Of a DNA stretch of 38,937 bases, positions 8,074 through 16,591 are shown piece after piece. The stretch lies in contig NZ_FQZP01000021.1 of assembly GCF_900142095.1 (NCBI RefSeq), positions 1 to 38,937 of the forward strand. Direction: 5' to 3'. The notes beneath the pieces are model-generated. The model ran no database searches. It worked only from the letters and a program-made list of their open reading frames with translations, and was not told the DNA's origin. A program made the position numbers and the translations under genes. How positions within the stretch are numbered: position 1 is the stretch's first letter; every line of letters starts with the position of its first letter. The DNA comes from Thermoclostridium caenicola (GTDB lineage Bacteria; Bacillota; Clostridia; DSM-8532).

Positions 8074-10545
8074 TCATTCAATAATGCCTGTATCGACCAT
8101 TTCTATGTTTCCATTGGGGCAGCGGTTGAAGCACATGCCGCATGCCACACAATCCTCGGGTTTGATGTAAATTTCGTCCCTTTTGGTTATGGCAGGAGCA
8201 AACTCTGCGCATATGGTTTTGCAGAGCTGGCATCCTTCACCGCAGCCGCAGCCGAGGCATCTTTTGCCTTCATTGATGGCTTCTTCGTCAGAAGTAATGG
8301 GTTTTTCTTCAAGTCTCCCTTCATAGGGCAACACACCCCTGCGCTTTAAAACTTCTTGCCGCCTGGCGGGCACCAGTCCGCCCTCAGGCACGAGAACCCC
8401 ATTCTCCCCCCTCAGCAGGTTATCCACTTCACAAGCGAGTCTATATCCCTCAGCTGCTGCGGCAATAAGGTTTAAGCCGCCGGCCACGCCCGAGCGGGCG
8501 ATGAATATGGGACCACCTTTTCTCTCCGGTGCTTTTTCCTTCATTACCGCGTATACCGCACTGCAGGGGATTTCGGACACTATGCCGTTGTTCCCGTATA
8601 ATTCGATGCTGTCTACTTTCCCGTCTGCTGCTTTTACGGCTTTCAAAGTCATGCCTTCAATGATGCTGAAATTCCCGGGAAGCTTGTCCAGCAGTTTTTG
8701 AACAGCCCTCTGTTTTTTGTTGAATCTTCCTGCCAGATAGACATGTTCAGAACCCTCGTACAATGCAGCATAAGCAGCATACAAAGCGGGAAGTCCGTCG
8801 CCCAGAATAGCAATGCGCAGTCCCTTCGCCCTGCCTGGTTCCTTCAGCAAAAGCTTTGAACTGATTACGCTTTCAGCTCCGGGAACGGAATGATGCAATG
8901 CCGCTCTTTCCTCTTCCCCGAAAGCGAGAACGACGGCTTCATAACCTTGTTTAAGAAGTTCGTCCGCAGAAACAATTGATCCGTACTCATGATTCAGGAG
9001 TATTTTTACGCCGGTATGCTCAAGGCCCTTCGCAAGTCTTTCGGTCAAACCGGCAGGAGCCAGTCCCACATTTGCCAGGCTGGATATGATTCCGCCAATC
9101 CTGTCTTCCTTTTCGAAAAGCGATACTTCGTAACCGGCCTTGGACAGGCGGAAGGCAGCCTCTATACCTGAAGCAGAACCTCCCACGACGGCGACTTTAC
9201 GGCCGTTTGACGCTTCTCTTTCAAATGCCGGCGCCCAGCCTTCCTTTTCACCCTTGTCCAGCACATATTTCTTAAGCTCGCGAATCCGTACCGGACTTCC
9301 ATATTCACCTCTTACGCATGCATCCTCGCATGGGCTGGGGCATAGGTATGCGCAGGCCCCCTGCAAAAGGCCTTTTTCAGTGATGATGTCATAGGCGGTT
9401 TTGAAATCTCCCCGGCCGACGCTCTGGACATACGCCTGCGCAGGAACATGATAAGGGCAGGCAACCTTGCACGGGCCCGACAGCCTGGGCTGCATAACCT
9501 TGGCGTAGCCGTCGTGAAGCGTGACTTCCTGAGCTGTTTTCATTTTCGGAATGATTAGTCCCCTGAAGTCGGTGACAGACTTGTAACCGTGCCTGGTCAT
9601 GTATTCATGGAGGCCTTTTATCATAGGCCTTACGATATCATAACCGCTTATGAGCGTTTCGGAACAGATGCCCAGAAGATCAGCGCCGCACAGGATCATC
9701 TCAACAGCGTCCTTCCAGTCGCGGATACCGCCTGTGGCAGCAATTTTTATATCCTCTCCGCACAGTTTCCTTATCTCATAAGTGTCGCGCTGCGCCAACG
9801 GCTTAAGCCAAGCGCCGCAATGGCAGCTCATGCTCACCTCTTCCTGGAGATGGTAAACAGCTTTCTCCGGGTGATCCAGGTCCAACACGGGTATGCCCAT
9901 CCTGTTGCCTGTCCCGCTGACGGCATCCGCGCCGGCCTCATGCAGTATCTTTGATATTTCGGCTATCTTTCCGCCCTCGGGAGTCAGCTTTACAAACAGC
10001 GGGATACTGATTTCCTTTTTGATAGCCCGTACTATCTCTGCCACCACTTCTCCCTGTTGTCCCAAGCTTGCGCCGGTCTGCCTCACGGAGCATTCAGTCC
10101 CGGCTGAGGTAAGGGAAACATTGTAGGACATATTGGGACAGCACATGTTCAGCTCGATAACATCTGCCCCCGCGGCTTCGAACTTCTTTGCCATCTTCAC
10201 CCAGCCTTCGGTTCCCTCGTCGCCGGCATAGGTGATGTTGGCAAAGAGGATGAGTTCTTTCAGATGCTTTTTGGCCTCCCTGATAAGAGCTGCACCTTCA
10301 TCGCCCGTAAGCCTTTTCTCGGTAGTAAAGGCAAGAGCGTTCCTGTCTTCAAACAAGTCATACCTTGGCTTTCTGTTGATGTAAGGCGCAGGATCAATGC
10401 TCAGTTTGATGCTCGCGGCAGCCCAGCCGGTTTCCTCTATACGTATAAGCTGCTTCAGGCTCTTAGTGGTTGGCCCGGATGCGACGTAGAACGGGTTTTT
10501 GAAGGTTATGCTGCCAACCGTAACCGGTATCCTGATATCTTCCAT
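8074..10545 (-). CDS. PreA-GltD fusion: dihydropyrimidine-dehydrogenase-like iron-sulfur flavoprotein
   Basis: An 823-residue multidomain reductase. Residues 1-335 are a dihydroorotate/dihydropyrimidine dehydrogenase FMN barrel (ELNMCCPNMS, VKLTPEGG, ATGGIRDWKDAVEMILCGADLLGI). Residues 355-412 form a GltD-type Fe-S region with Cys359, 363, 398, 402, 406 and 410. Residues 449-700 are FAD/NAD(P)-binding, with degenerate motifs (GGSASG where GxGxxG is expected; GDGLPA). The C-terminus has a Cys cluster (763, 766, 768, 772, 775, 779) and a second set (799, 802, 805, 809). The order is swapped relative to eukaryotic DPD, where the GltD part comes first. ATG 10545 overlaps the preceding TGA as TGATG, implying coupling. 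The substrate is probably not uracil. Confidence 0.87.
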   Translation of the reverse strand: MEDIRIPVTVGSITFKNPFYVASGPTTKSLKQLIRIEETGWAAASIKLSIDPAPYINRKPRYDLFEDRNALAFTTEKRLTGDEGAALIREAKKHLKELILFANITYAGDEGTEGWVKMAKKFEAAGADVIELNMCCPNMSYNVSLTSAGTECSVRQTGASLGQQGEVVAEIVRAIKKEISIPLFVKLTPEGGKIAEISKILHEAGADAVSGTGNRMGIPVLDLDHPEKAVYHLQEEVSMSCHCGAWLKPLAQRDTYEIRKLCGEDIKIAATGGIRDWKDAVEMILCGADLLGICSETLISGYDIVRPMIKGLHEYMTRHGYKSVTDFRGLIIPKMKTAQEVTLHDGYAKVMQPRLSGPCKVACPYHVPAQAYVQSVGRGDFKTAYDIITEKGLLQGACAYLCPSPCEDACVRGEYGSPVRIRELKKYVLDKGEKEGWAPAFEREASNGRKVAVVGGSASGIEAAFRLSKAGYEVSLFEKEDRIGGIISSLANVGLAPAGLTERLAKGLEHTGVKILLNHEYGSIVSADELLKQGYEAVVLAFGEEERAALHHSVPGAESVISSKLLLKEPGRAKGLRIAILGDGLPALYAAYAALYEGSEHVYLAGRFNKKQRAVQKLLDKLPGNFSIIEGMTLKAVKAADGKVDSIELYGNNGIVSEIPCSAVYAVMKEKAPERKGGPIFIARSGVAGGLNLIAAAAEGYRLACEVDNLLRGENGVLVPEGGLVPARRQEVLKRRGVLPYEGRLEEKPITSDEEAINEGKRCLGCGCGEGCQLCKTICAEFAPAITKRDEIYIKPEDCVACGMCFNRCPNGNIEMVDTGIIE

Positions 10546-11621
10546 CACCGCACCCCCAAGGCCTCGTTTTTGATATGAATTCCTTCCCTGGCGCTCTTAT
10601 AGATCAGATGAATAACTTTTACGGCCTCAAGCCCGTCAATACCGCGCAGCCCAACCTTGGCATCGCAGTTCTTCTGTATGCAGTCCACAAAATGCGCGAT
10701 TTCAGACACATAACCCAGATTGTATCTTTCATCGACTGCAGGCCTCGACCAGCCGGTGGTCAACTCGGCCTTTTCCACCGTGTAATCGAACCCGGGAATG
10801 GAGAATCCTCTCAAAGCACTGCTGAAAGTAAGGTCTACGTGCAGGCATCCCTGATCGCCGTAAAAATCGATATAGTCTTCCATGCCTCCCCTGGTGACGA
10901 AATTGGCTTCAAGAACCGCGGTGGTTCCGTCTTCAAACCGGATGAGCGCAGCTGACCAGTCTTCACCCTCCATGCCCTTGTGCATGAGGTTTTTTTCAAG
11001 GCCACCGCTGGTCAATGCGGTCAGGCTTTCCCAGCGATTGTTCTTAAGGGCCAGCACAAATCCGACAGGATGGATACCCAGGTGCATCATGGCTCCTCCG
11101 CCGCAGTATTCAATGGTTTGCGCAAAGGGGGAATGCGAGCCTGAATGGCACTCCCTGGCCCGTATGAATTTCAGCTCCCCTATTCCGCCTTTTTCTATGA
11201 GCTCCAGGGCTTTGTTCAGTGCAGGAGACCCAAGCCAGTCCTCGGCATAATAAACCTTTTTCCCCATACGTTCGGCTGTTTCAATGATCTTTACAGCATC
11301 CTCGACCTTTGTGGCCAGGGGTTTTTCGCATATGACATGGAACCCCTTCTCCAGCGCTTTTATCGCCACTGATGCATGCAGGAAATTGGGCAGGCAAATG
11401 TCCACCACATCGCATTCGGTTTTTTCCAACGCTTCATCTATGTCGGAGTACGGCACATAGCCCGTGAACCCGTAGCGAAGCGCCAGCTCTTTTACGCGCT
11501 CGATATTTTTGTCCACAATGGCAACTATCTCAGCTTTATCCCTAATCCTTGAATAGGCATCAGCATGCAGATCAGCGGCAAAGGCCGCGCCGGCCAGCAA
11601 AACTTTTACTTTTCTGCTCAT
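10545..11621 (-). CDS. Gfo/Idh/MocA-family sugar dehydrogenase
   Basis: A 358-residue NAD(P)-dependent oxidoreductase with an N-terminal Rossmann fold (VLLAGAAFAADLHADAY), the family CEKPLATK motif near residue 98, and the catalytic-domain block GGAMMHLGIHPVGF, whose His is a usual catalytic residue. Members oxidise or epimerise sugars, inositols and sugar acids. The ATG at 11621 follows GGAGGGGG. Its stop overlaps the start of the PreA-GltD fusion and it lies 21 nt after the creatininase-family gene. A second, shorter Gfo/Idh protein is encoded divergently at 18171. Confidence 0.92.
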   Translation of the reverse strand: MSRKVKVLLAGAAFAADLHADAYSRIRDKAEIVAIVDKNIERVKELALRYGFTGYVPYSDIDEALEKTECDVVDICLPNFLHASVAIKALEKGFHVICEKPLATKVEDAVKIIETAERMGKKVYYAEDWLGSPALNKALELIEKGGIGELKFIRARECHSGSHSPFAQTIEYCGGGAMMHLGIHPVGFVLALKNNRWESLTALTSGGLEKNLMHKGMEGEDWSAALIRFEDGTTAVLEANFVTRGGMEDYIDFYGDQGCLHVDLTFSSALRGFSIPGFDYTVEKAELTTGWSRPAVDERYNLGYVSEIAHFVDCIQKNCDAKVGLRGIDGLEAVKVIHLIYKSAREGIHIKNEALGVR

Positions 11622-11642
11622 GGACTCCCCCTCCTGGTTCAG

Positions 11643-12389
11643 TTAAAAATCAGAATAACCTATTTTTTCTTTTCTGCTTATATAGTCAAATATGCGTTCG
11701 GATTCCTCTATCGCATACCGCGCGGCAAATTCCAGCATGGCTTTGCCTTTTTCGGCAGCGGCTTTTGTGGGTTCGCCCCATACACCGGTAGGCGAGGCTC
11801 TGAATATGGAACCATAGTTCAGATAGGCTCTAGGCACTTCAGGCACAAAATCTTCAGCCACCGCCATGTTTACGGTTTCGGGAGCTATATGCAGCATGAG
11901 GGATGTTTCAATCTCACCCGCATGGAGCTCAGTGGAGGTTTCAGCAATGCCTTTTTCATACAACAAACTGAAAACATTGCAGATATCGATGAAAGCTACC
12001 ATGAAATCGGGATTGCACGTGGCGTTCATTTGCCTCACCAAGGGGCCTGCCATGAATATTCCGCCGTGGCATTGAAGAAGAAGCGCTTTCCCGAAGCCCT
12101 GTTCCTTAAGGCTTAGTAAAATGCTCTTCAACATATTGTAGTAGATGTCGTGATCCATCCATACGCTTCCCTTTTTGCCCATGTGCTCCCGGCAGGTGGA
12201 AATGGGAAGGGCCGGAACCAAAAAGCCTCCTGAAAGTTCCGCCACCTTTTTCCCCAGGGCCATTGCTATGTACCAGTCCGTTGCGACAGGAAGATGGGTC
12301 CCGTGTTGTTCTATGGATGCCAGGGGAACGATGGCGAGCTCCATATTTTTGCACATAATTTCATCTGCGCTGAGATCGTATCCATACAT
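11643..12389 (-). CDS. Creatininase-family metal-dependent amidohydrolase
   Basis: A 248-residue protein with the creatininase metal ligands: Glu and His in ASIEQHGTHLP, Asp in VATDWYIA, His in LLQCHGGI, and Glu in ELHAGEIETS. The family includes creatinine amidohydrolase, the formamide hydrolase ArfB and the mycofactocin protease MftE, all acting on amide-like C-N bonds at a two-metal centre. ATG 12389 is preferred over ATG 12410 because AAGGGGG lies 9 nt upstream of it. Its position between a deaminase and dehydrogenases suggests hydrolysis of an amide or lactam in the imported compound. That role is inferred. Confidence 0.88.
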   Translation of the reverse strand: MYGYDLSADEIMCKNMELAIVPLASIEQHGTHLPVATDWYIAMALGKKVAELSGGFLVPALPISTCREHMGKKGSVWMDHDIYYNMLKSILLSLKEQGFGKALLLQCHGGIFMAGPLVRQMNATCNPDFMVAFIDICNVFSLLYEKGIAETSTELHAGEIETSLMLHIAPETVNMAVAEDFVPEVPRAYLNYGSIFRASPTGVWGEPTKAAAEKGKAMLEFAARYAIEESERIFDYISRKEKIGYSDF

Positions 12390-12410
12390 ATTGCATAGCC
12401 CCCTTGTCAT

Positions 12411-13181
12411 TTACAGGTTAAAAGCCTCCCTGGCGCTTTCCTTGTCCAGATAGAGCTCAGCCGATGCATGTCTTCTCAAAATGCTGGCGGGGCATTCCTC
12501 GGATATCTCGCCATGCAGCGCCCTTGCAACAGCCTTAGCCTTGAGCGATGTAGGAACCACCGTTATTGCCTGAGGAACTCTCATGATAAAGCTTAACGTA
12601 AGCGTGAGCGCATGTGTCGGAACCTGATCGATGCTTTCAAAGCACCCGTCATTGACCTGCTGATTTCTGCATACCTGGTCAAGCTCAACTATCTTCACAT
12701 CCTTGGGATCATTGAAATCTGCAACCTGGGGATCATTAAAGGCAATATGCCCGTTTTCTCCCACACCAAGGAAGATCATATCGGGAGGAATCTTCTTGAG
12801 AAGCTCTGCATACTCCTGGCATTTGGCCTCTGCCTGTTCCGGCCTGCAGTAAAGGAAATGACAGGACTTGAAAGGCAGTTTGTCATAAATATGACGGCGC
12901 AGGAAATTCCCAAAACCTGCAGGATGCTCAGGATCAAGATCCAGGTATTCATCCTGCTGGAATGCGTTCACCTTTGTCCAATCCACGTTTTCGCTGATGA
13001 GCGCTTCCAGAAGGTCTGTCTGGGACGGAGCAGCGGCAAATATGACATTAGCCTCGCCTTTTTTGGAAATTGCATTGTTAATGATCTCTGCAGCTTTTTT
13101 GGCTGCTTCTTTTCCCATATACTTTCTGTTTTCGTACACATACACTTTCAGATTGTCTATCTTCTTTTCGATTAGCAGCAT
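12411..13181 (-). CDS. Glucosamine-6-phosphate deaminase-like protein (NagB family)
   Basis: A 256-residue NagB/6-phosphogluconolactonase-fold isomerase. The substrate loop FQQDEYLDL keeps the proton-transfer Asp (about 77). GVGENGHIAFNDP (139-151) aligns with the GVGNDGHIAFNEP of classical NagB, so the ring-opening Asp is Asn143, His145 is kept, and Glu148 of NagB becomes Asp150. The block after it (VADFNDPKDVK, VCRNQQVNDGCF) is typical of a divergent NagB-like subgroup. The family turns 2-amino-2-deoxy-sugar phosphates into ketose phosphates plus ammonia, so an amino-sugar-like intermediate is plausible here. ATG 13181 has GGGAG at 7 nt; a GTG lies two codons upstream. Confidence 0.88.
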   Translation of the reverse strand: MLLIEKKIDNLKVYVYENRKYMGKEAAKKAAEIINNAISKKGEANVIFAAAPSQTDLLEALISENVDWTKVNAFQQDEYLDLDPEHPAGFGNFLRRHIYDKLPFKSCHFLYCRPEQAEAKCQEYAELLKKIPPDMIFLGVGENGHIAFNDPQVADFNDPKDVKIVELDQVCRNQQVNDGCFESIDQVPTHALTLTLSFIMRVPQAITVVPTSLKAKAVARALHGEISEECPASILRRHASAELYLDKESAREAFNL

Positions 13182-13219
13182 GTCCACTCTCCCTACCTTT
13201 TCGCATTGTTGTTGGTTTT

Positions 13220-13933
13220 TCAGTCGCTATGTCCGGCGCCTAAATAGGCCTCTTTGACAACTTGATCGTTCAGAAGCTCTTTTCCGGTACCTGTTTTTCG
13301 TATGATACCGTTTTCCAAAACGACCGCATGGTCCGCAAGGCTTAACGCTTTCTTTGCATTTTGCTCCACCAGGAGCACGGTAACGCCCTGCTCCCTGATT
13401 AACTCAATGATTCGGAACACTTCTTTGACAACCAGGGGCGCAAGTCCAAGGGACGGTTCATCAAGCAAAATGAGCTTGGGTCTTGACATCAAAGCCCTCG
13501 CAATGGCAAGCATCTGCTGTTCTCCGCCGGAAAGCGTCCCGGCATACTGGTTTTCCCTTTCCTTAAGCCTTGGAAATATCTTGTACTGTTCCTCTATCCT
13601 CGCCTCGATTTCACTTCGGCTCTTGACCAGAAAAGCTCCGGCTTTCAAGTTCTCTTTGACAGTAAGCGGCGCAAAGATCCTGCGTCCCTCCGGCACATGA
13701 ACAATGCCGGCGGCGGTGATTTTGTGAGGTTCTTTCGGAAGAGGTTTTCCTTCGTAATAAATGGTTCCTTCCATCGGCTTGACCAACCCGGAAATACATC
13801 TTAAAAGACTGCTTTTGCCGGCGCCGTTGGCGCCGATAATGCTGAAGATCTCGCCCTGTTGGACCTCGAAAGATACATTGGAAAGGGCCCGGTTTTTTCC
13901 ATAACTTAAGCTCAGGTTATTTACGCTCAGCAA
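13220..13933 (-). CDS. livF: HAAT-family ABC transporter ATPase, LivF type
   Basis: A 237-residue ABC ATPase with Walker A GANGAGKSS, Q-loop, signature LSGGEQQ, Walker B LILLDEP and the LivF-like SLGLAPLVVKEVF stretch. Start is TTG at 13933, directly abutting the livG stop and 8 nt after AGGAGG. It pairs with LivG to energise LivH/LivM. The gene symbol reflects family, not a demonstrated branched-chain amino-acid substrate; the context argues for something else. Confidence 0.92.
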   Translation of the reverse strand: MLSVNNLSLSYGKNRALSNVSFEVQQGEIFSIIGANGAGKSSLLRCISGLVKPMEGTIYYEGKPLPKEPHKITAAGIVHVPEGRRIFAPLTVKENLKAGAFLVKSRSEIEARIEEQYKIFPRLKERENQYAGTLSGGEQQMLAIARALMSRPKLILLDEPSLGLAPLVVKEVFRIIELIREQGVTVLLVEQNAKKALSLADHAVVLENGIIRKTGTGKELLNDQVVKEAYLGAGHSD

Positions 13934-14701
13934 TCAGTCTTCCTCCTCTCCCAGATAAGCCGCAAGCACCTTAGGATCGTTCTGAATCTTTTCCGGCGTA
14001 CCGACAGCTATGGTTTTCCCAAATTCCAAAACATAGATTTTATGGCAAAGATTCATGACAACATCCATGTGATGTTCGATGATGACCAGAGCAATATCGA
14101 ATTTCTGAGTGATATCCTTCAGAAATCTCACTAGTTCTGCACATTCCTCAGGATTAAGGCCGGCAGCCGGCTCATCCAGCATGAGCACTTTGGGCTTGAG
14201 AGCGAGGGCACGGGCTATCTCGAGCCTTCGTTGCATGCCATAGGGCAGATTTCCGGGTTTTTCAAGGGCATATTTTTCAAGCCCGACAGCCCTTAAGCAC
14301 GCCATGGCTTCCTCGTGGGTCTCCCTTTTGCCCTTTATGGTACGGGGCAGGGACAGGATAGCCTCTATCAGAGAGTACCTCGGCTTATAATCACAGGAAA
14401 CCTTGACGTTATCCAGAACATTCAGGCTGTTAAAAAGCCTTATGTTCTGGAATGTTCTGCCTATACCGCTTCTTGCCGCCTGTTCTTGCGTATAGCTGCT
14501 TATATCTGTTCCGTCTAGCCAGATGCGCCCGCACTCGGTCTCATAGACCTTTGAAATAAGGTTGAAGATGGTGGTTTTCCCCGCGCCGTTAGGGCCGATG
14601 ATTCCAACCACTTCGCCCTTTTCGACTTCCATGAAAAATCCGTCTACTGCGCAGACGCCTCCGAATTTTTTGCTTATGTTTTCCACATTCAGCAGTGCCA
14701 T
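13934..14701 (-). CDS. livG: HAAT-family ABC transporter ATPase, LivG type
   Basis: A 255-residue ABC ATPase with Walker A GPNGAGKTT, the LivG-typical GIGRTFQNIRLF, YGMQRRLEIARAL in the signature region, and VLMLDEPAAGLNPEE. The ATG at 14701 has a GGGG ribosome site at 8 nt; an alternative GTG at 14710 overlaps the livM stop. It is the second ATPase of the importer. Confidence 0.92.
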   Translation of the reverse strand: MALLNVENISKKFGGVCAVDGFFMEVEKGEVVGIIGPNGAGKTTIFNLISKVYETECGRIWLDGTDISSYTQEQAARSGIGRTFQNIRLFNSLNVLDNVKVSCDYKPRYSLIEAILSLPRTIKGKRETHEEAMACLRAVGLEKYALEKPGNLPYGMQRRLEIARALALKPKVLMLDEPAAGLNPEECAELVRFLKDITQKFDIALVIIEHHMDVVMNLCHKIYVLEFGKTIAVGTPEKIQNDPKVLAAYLGEEED

Positions 14702-14706
14702 GAGCC

Positions 14707-15564
14707 TCACCCCCTCGTCCTCGTTCTGAACTGCTTGCGGACTGGTATTCGCAGTTCCTTCTCGCCCAGCAGGCCGTTAGGTTTGAAATTGATAACGAGA
14801 AGTATCAGGACGGTATACATGACGATACGGGCGGATGACGCAAACCTGAGTATTTCAGGCAATACTGTCAGGATGATTGTGGACAGAACCGAACCGGTAA
14901 GGCTGTTGACCCCGCCGAAGAAAAGGAATATGACCCACTCGCTGGAACGGGTCCAGCCAAACAGATTCGGATCGAGGTATGTAAGGTAGAAGGCGTACAA
15001 TACTCCGGCATAACCCGCTATCATGGAGGTGAAAATATACACTTTCATTTTATGGGCAAATACATTGATGCCGAATGATTTTGCGGCCAATTCGTCAGCT
15101 TTTATGGCAAGGCTCATACGTCCGAATCTGGAGTTCTTGAACAATGCCACCAGAGCCACGGTCACAACCGCGCTGATGATAATCAGAGGCATGGTCGACT
15201 TTTTGGGTATATTGCTGAGACCTGCAGCGCCTCCGGTTATCGTTCCGAATTTGTTGAGAACGGCTGTCACCGCCTCCCCGAGGCAAAGGGACATCAGTGA
15301 GAAATAATCCTTACGCAGCTTCAGTGTCGGATAACCGATAATGATTGCCAACAAGCCGCACGAAAGAACACCTAGCAGCAGGCAGAGCCAAAAGGGCATT
15401 CCCAGTTTTACCGCCAGTATACCCGAGACATATGCGCCCACTGCCATATATGCAGCTTGTCCAAAGCTGAAAAGGCCGGTCATGCCTGTAAGCGGGAAGA
15501 TGCTCACAACACCGATCAACGATATGCATGTTGTCTGTATCAGCGAAGCAATATAGTCGTTCAT
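14707..15564 (-). CDS. livM: HAAT-family ABC transporter permease, LivM type
   Basis: A 285-residue permease with about eight to ten membrane segments. It has the LivM-family GMTGLFSFGQAAYMAVGAYVSG near the N-terminus, TLKLRKDYFSLMSLCLGEAV in the middle, and the FFGGVNSLTGSVLS loop that contacts the ATPases. ATG 15564 follows GGGGGTGAG. It lies 13 nt from livH and forms the heteromeric channel with it. Confidence 0.92.
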   Translation of the reverse strand: MNDYIASLIQTTCISLIGVVSIFPLTGMTGLFSFGQAAYMAVGAYVSGILAVKLGMPFWLCLLLGVLSCGLLAIIIGYPTLKLRKDYFSLMSLCLGEAVTAVLNKFGTITGGAAGLSNIPKKSTMPLIIISAVVTVALVALFKNSRFGRMSLAIKADELAAKSFGINVFAHKMKVYIFTSMIAGYAGVLYAFYLTYLDPNLFGWTRSSEWVIFLFFGGVNSLTGSVLSTIILTVLPEILRFASSARIVMYTVLILLVINFKPNGLLGEKELRIPVRKQFRTRTRG

Positions 15565-15577
15565 ACGCTCTCACCCC

Positions 15578-16459
15578 CTACGCCTTCTCCGTTACGAAGT
15601 GCCCACTGATGCCTTGCGGACGAATCAGCAGGAATATCAGGGTCATGACGAATATGATAGCGGGAGACAGGATATCGCCTACCAGAACCGTGAAAATAAC
15701 TTCCATCACACCCAGCAAAATTGCTCCAATAATGGCACCGGGAAGAGAGCCGAGCCCGCCTATTACAGAAGCGATGAAGCCTTTAACCACCATGTTGCCC
15801 AAAAAAGGATCGATGGTGAAATTAGCTCCCAAAAGAATACCGCTTATTCCGGCCAGGGCGCCTGCAATACTGAAGGTCACGGTTATAACAACGCTGGAGT
15901 TGACGCCCATCAGCATGGCGGTATCCTTATCAATGGAAACCATCCTCAGGGCAAGTCCCATCTTTGTCCTGTTGATCAGCAGCATCAGCGCTGCCAGAAG
16001 AACGAAGGTCAAAGCCAGGATCATGATGTCCATTTTAAGAATGATCAGGTTGCCAATTTTGATGATGTTGTTTTTAAAGAACGGTTTTATGGCATAAAAT
16101 GTGGTTCCAAACATCAGTGTCAGGATGTTCATGAACAATATGCCGCAAGTTATGGAACTCACAAAGTAAAAGATATTGGGGCTGTTCCTCCTCTGAAGGT
16201 TGTAGAACGCTATATAATTCAGAATAATTCCCATGACTGCACCTATCAAAGCCGTGCAGAGAATGGCTATGACCGGCGGAAAATCGAACTTTGTGCTGAA
16301 ATAGTAACCTGCATAAGCAGCAACGCTAATCAGTCCACCGTGGGCAAAGTTTGAAAATTTCAGTACGCTGAAAATAAGGGCAAAGCCTACGGCTATCAGT
16401 GCATATACTGCTCCGCGGGACACCCCGTTTATAAGCTGCTGAACATAAAACAGAACCAT
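15578..16459 (-). CDS. livH: HAAT-family ABC transporter permease, LivH type
   Basis: A 293-residue permease with about eight membrane segments, the LivH hallmarks GVSRGAVYALIAVGFALIFSVLKFSNFAHGG at the N-terminus (shown only by its ends: GVSRGAVYAL and NFAHGG) and GGLGSLPGAIIGAILLG near the C-terminus. The ATG at 16459 with GGAGGA at 6 nt is preferred over 16486. A stable hairpin at 16534-16578 separates it from the binding-protein gene. Confidence 0.92.
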   Translation of the reverse strand: MVLFYVQQLINGVSRGAVYALIAVGFALIFSVLKFSNFAHGGLISVAAYAGYYFSTKFDFPPVIAILCTALIGAVMGIILNYIAFYNLQRRNSPNIFYFVSSITCGILFMNILTLMFGTTFYAIKPFFKNNIIKIGNLIILKMDIMILALTFVLLAALMLLINRTKMGLALRMVSIDKDTAMLMGVNSSVVITVTFSIAGALAGISGILLGANFTIDPFLGNMVVKGFIASVIGGLGSLPGAIIGAILLGVMEVIFTVLVGDILSPAIIFVMTLIFLLIRPQGISGHFVTEKA

Positions 16460-16533
16460 AGTCTTTCCTCCGCAATCAGGATGCACAAGATCCCATATGC
16501 CTACCCGGCACCGCAGGCTTCCGGGAGCATTTT

Positions 16534-16578
16534 TTGCAGGTGATGTCTTCGATGGTTCATTGAAGACATCACCTGCAA
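16534..16578 (-). promoter_or_regulatory. Perfect 17-bp hairpin between binding-protein and permease genes
   Basis: TTGCAGGTGATGTCTTC (16534-16550) is the exact reverse complement of 16562-16578, with an 11-nt loop. On the transcribed minus strand the hairpin is followed by AAAAAATGC, not a U-run, so it does not look like a standard terminator. It more likely protects the upstream message 3' end and keeps the binding protein in excess over the permeases, or it attenuates partially. Confidence 0.7.
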
Positions 16579-16591
16579 GGGCTCAGTCGGT

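Noticed and set aside
15599..16354. Plus-strand frame rich in Gln/Asn/His, antisense to livH
   Set aside because: Composition is the reverse complement of a hydrophobic permease; no start signal.
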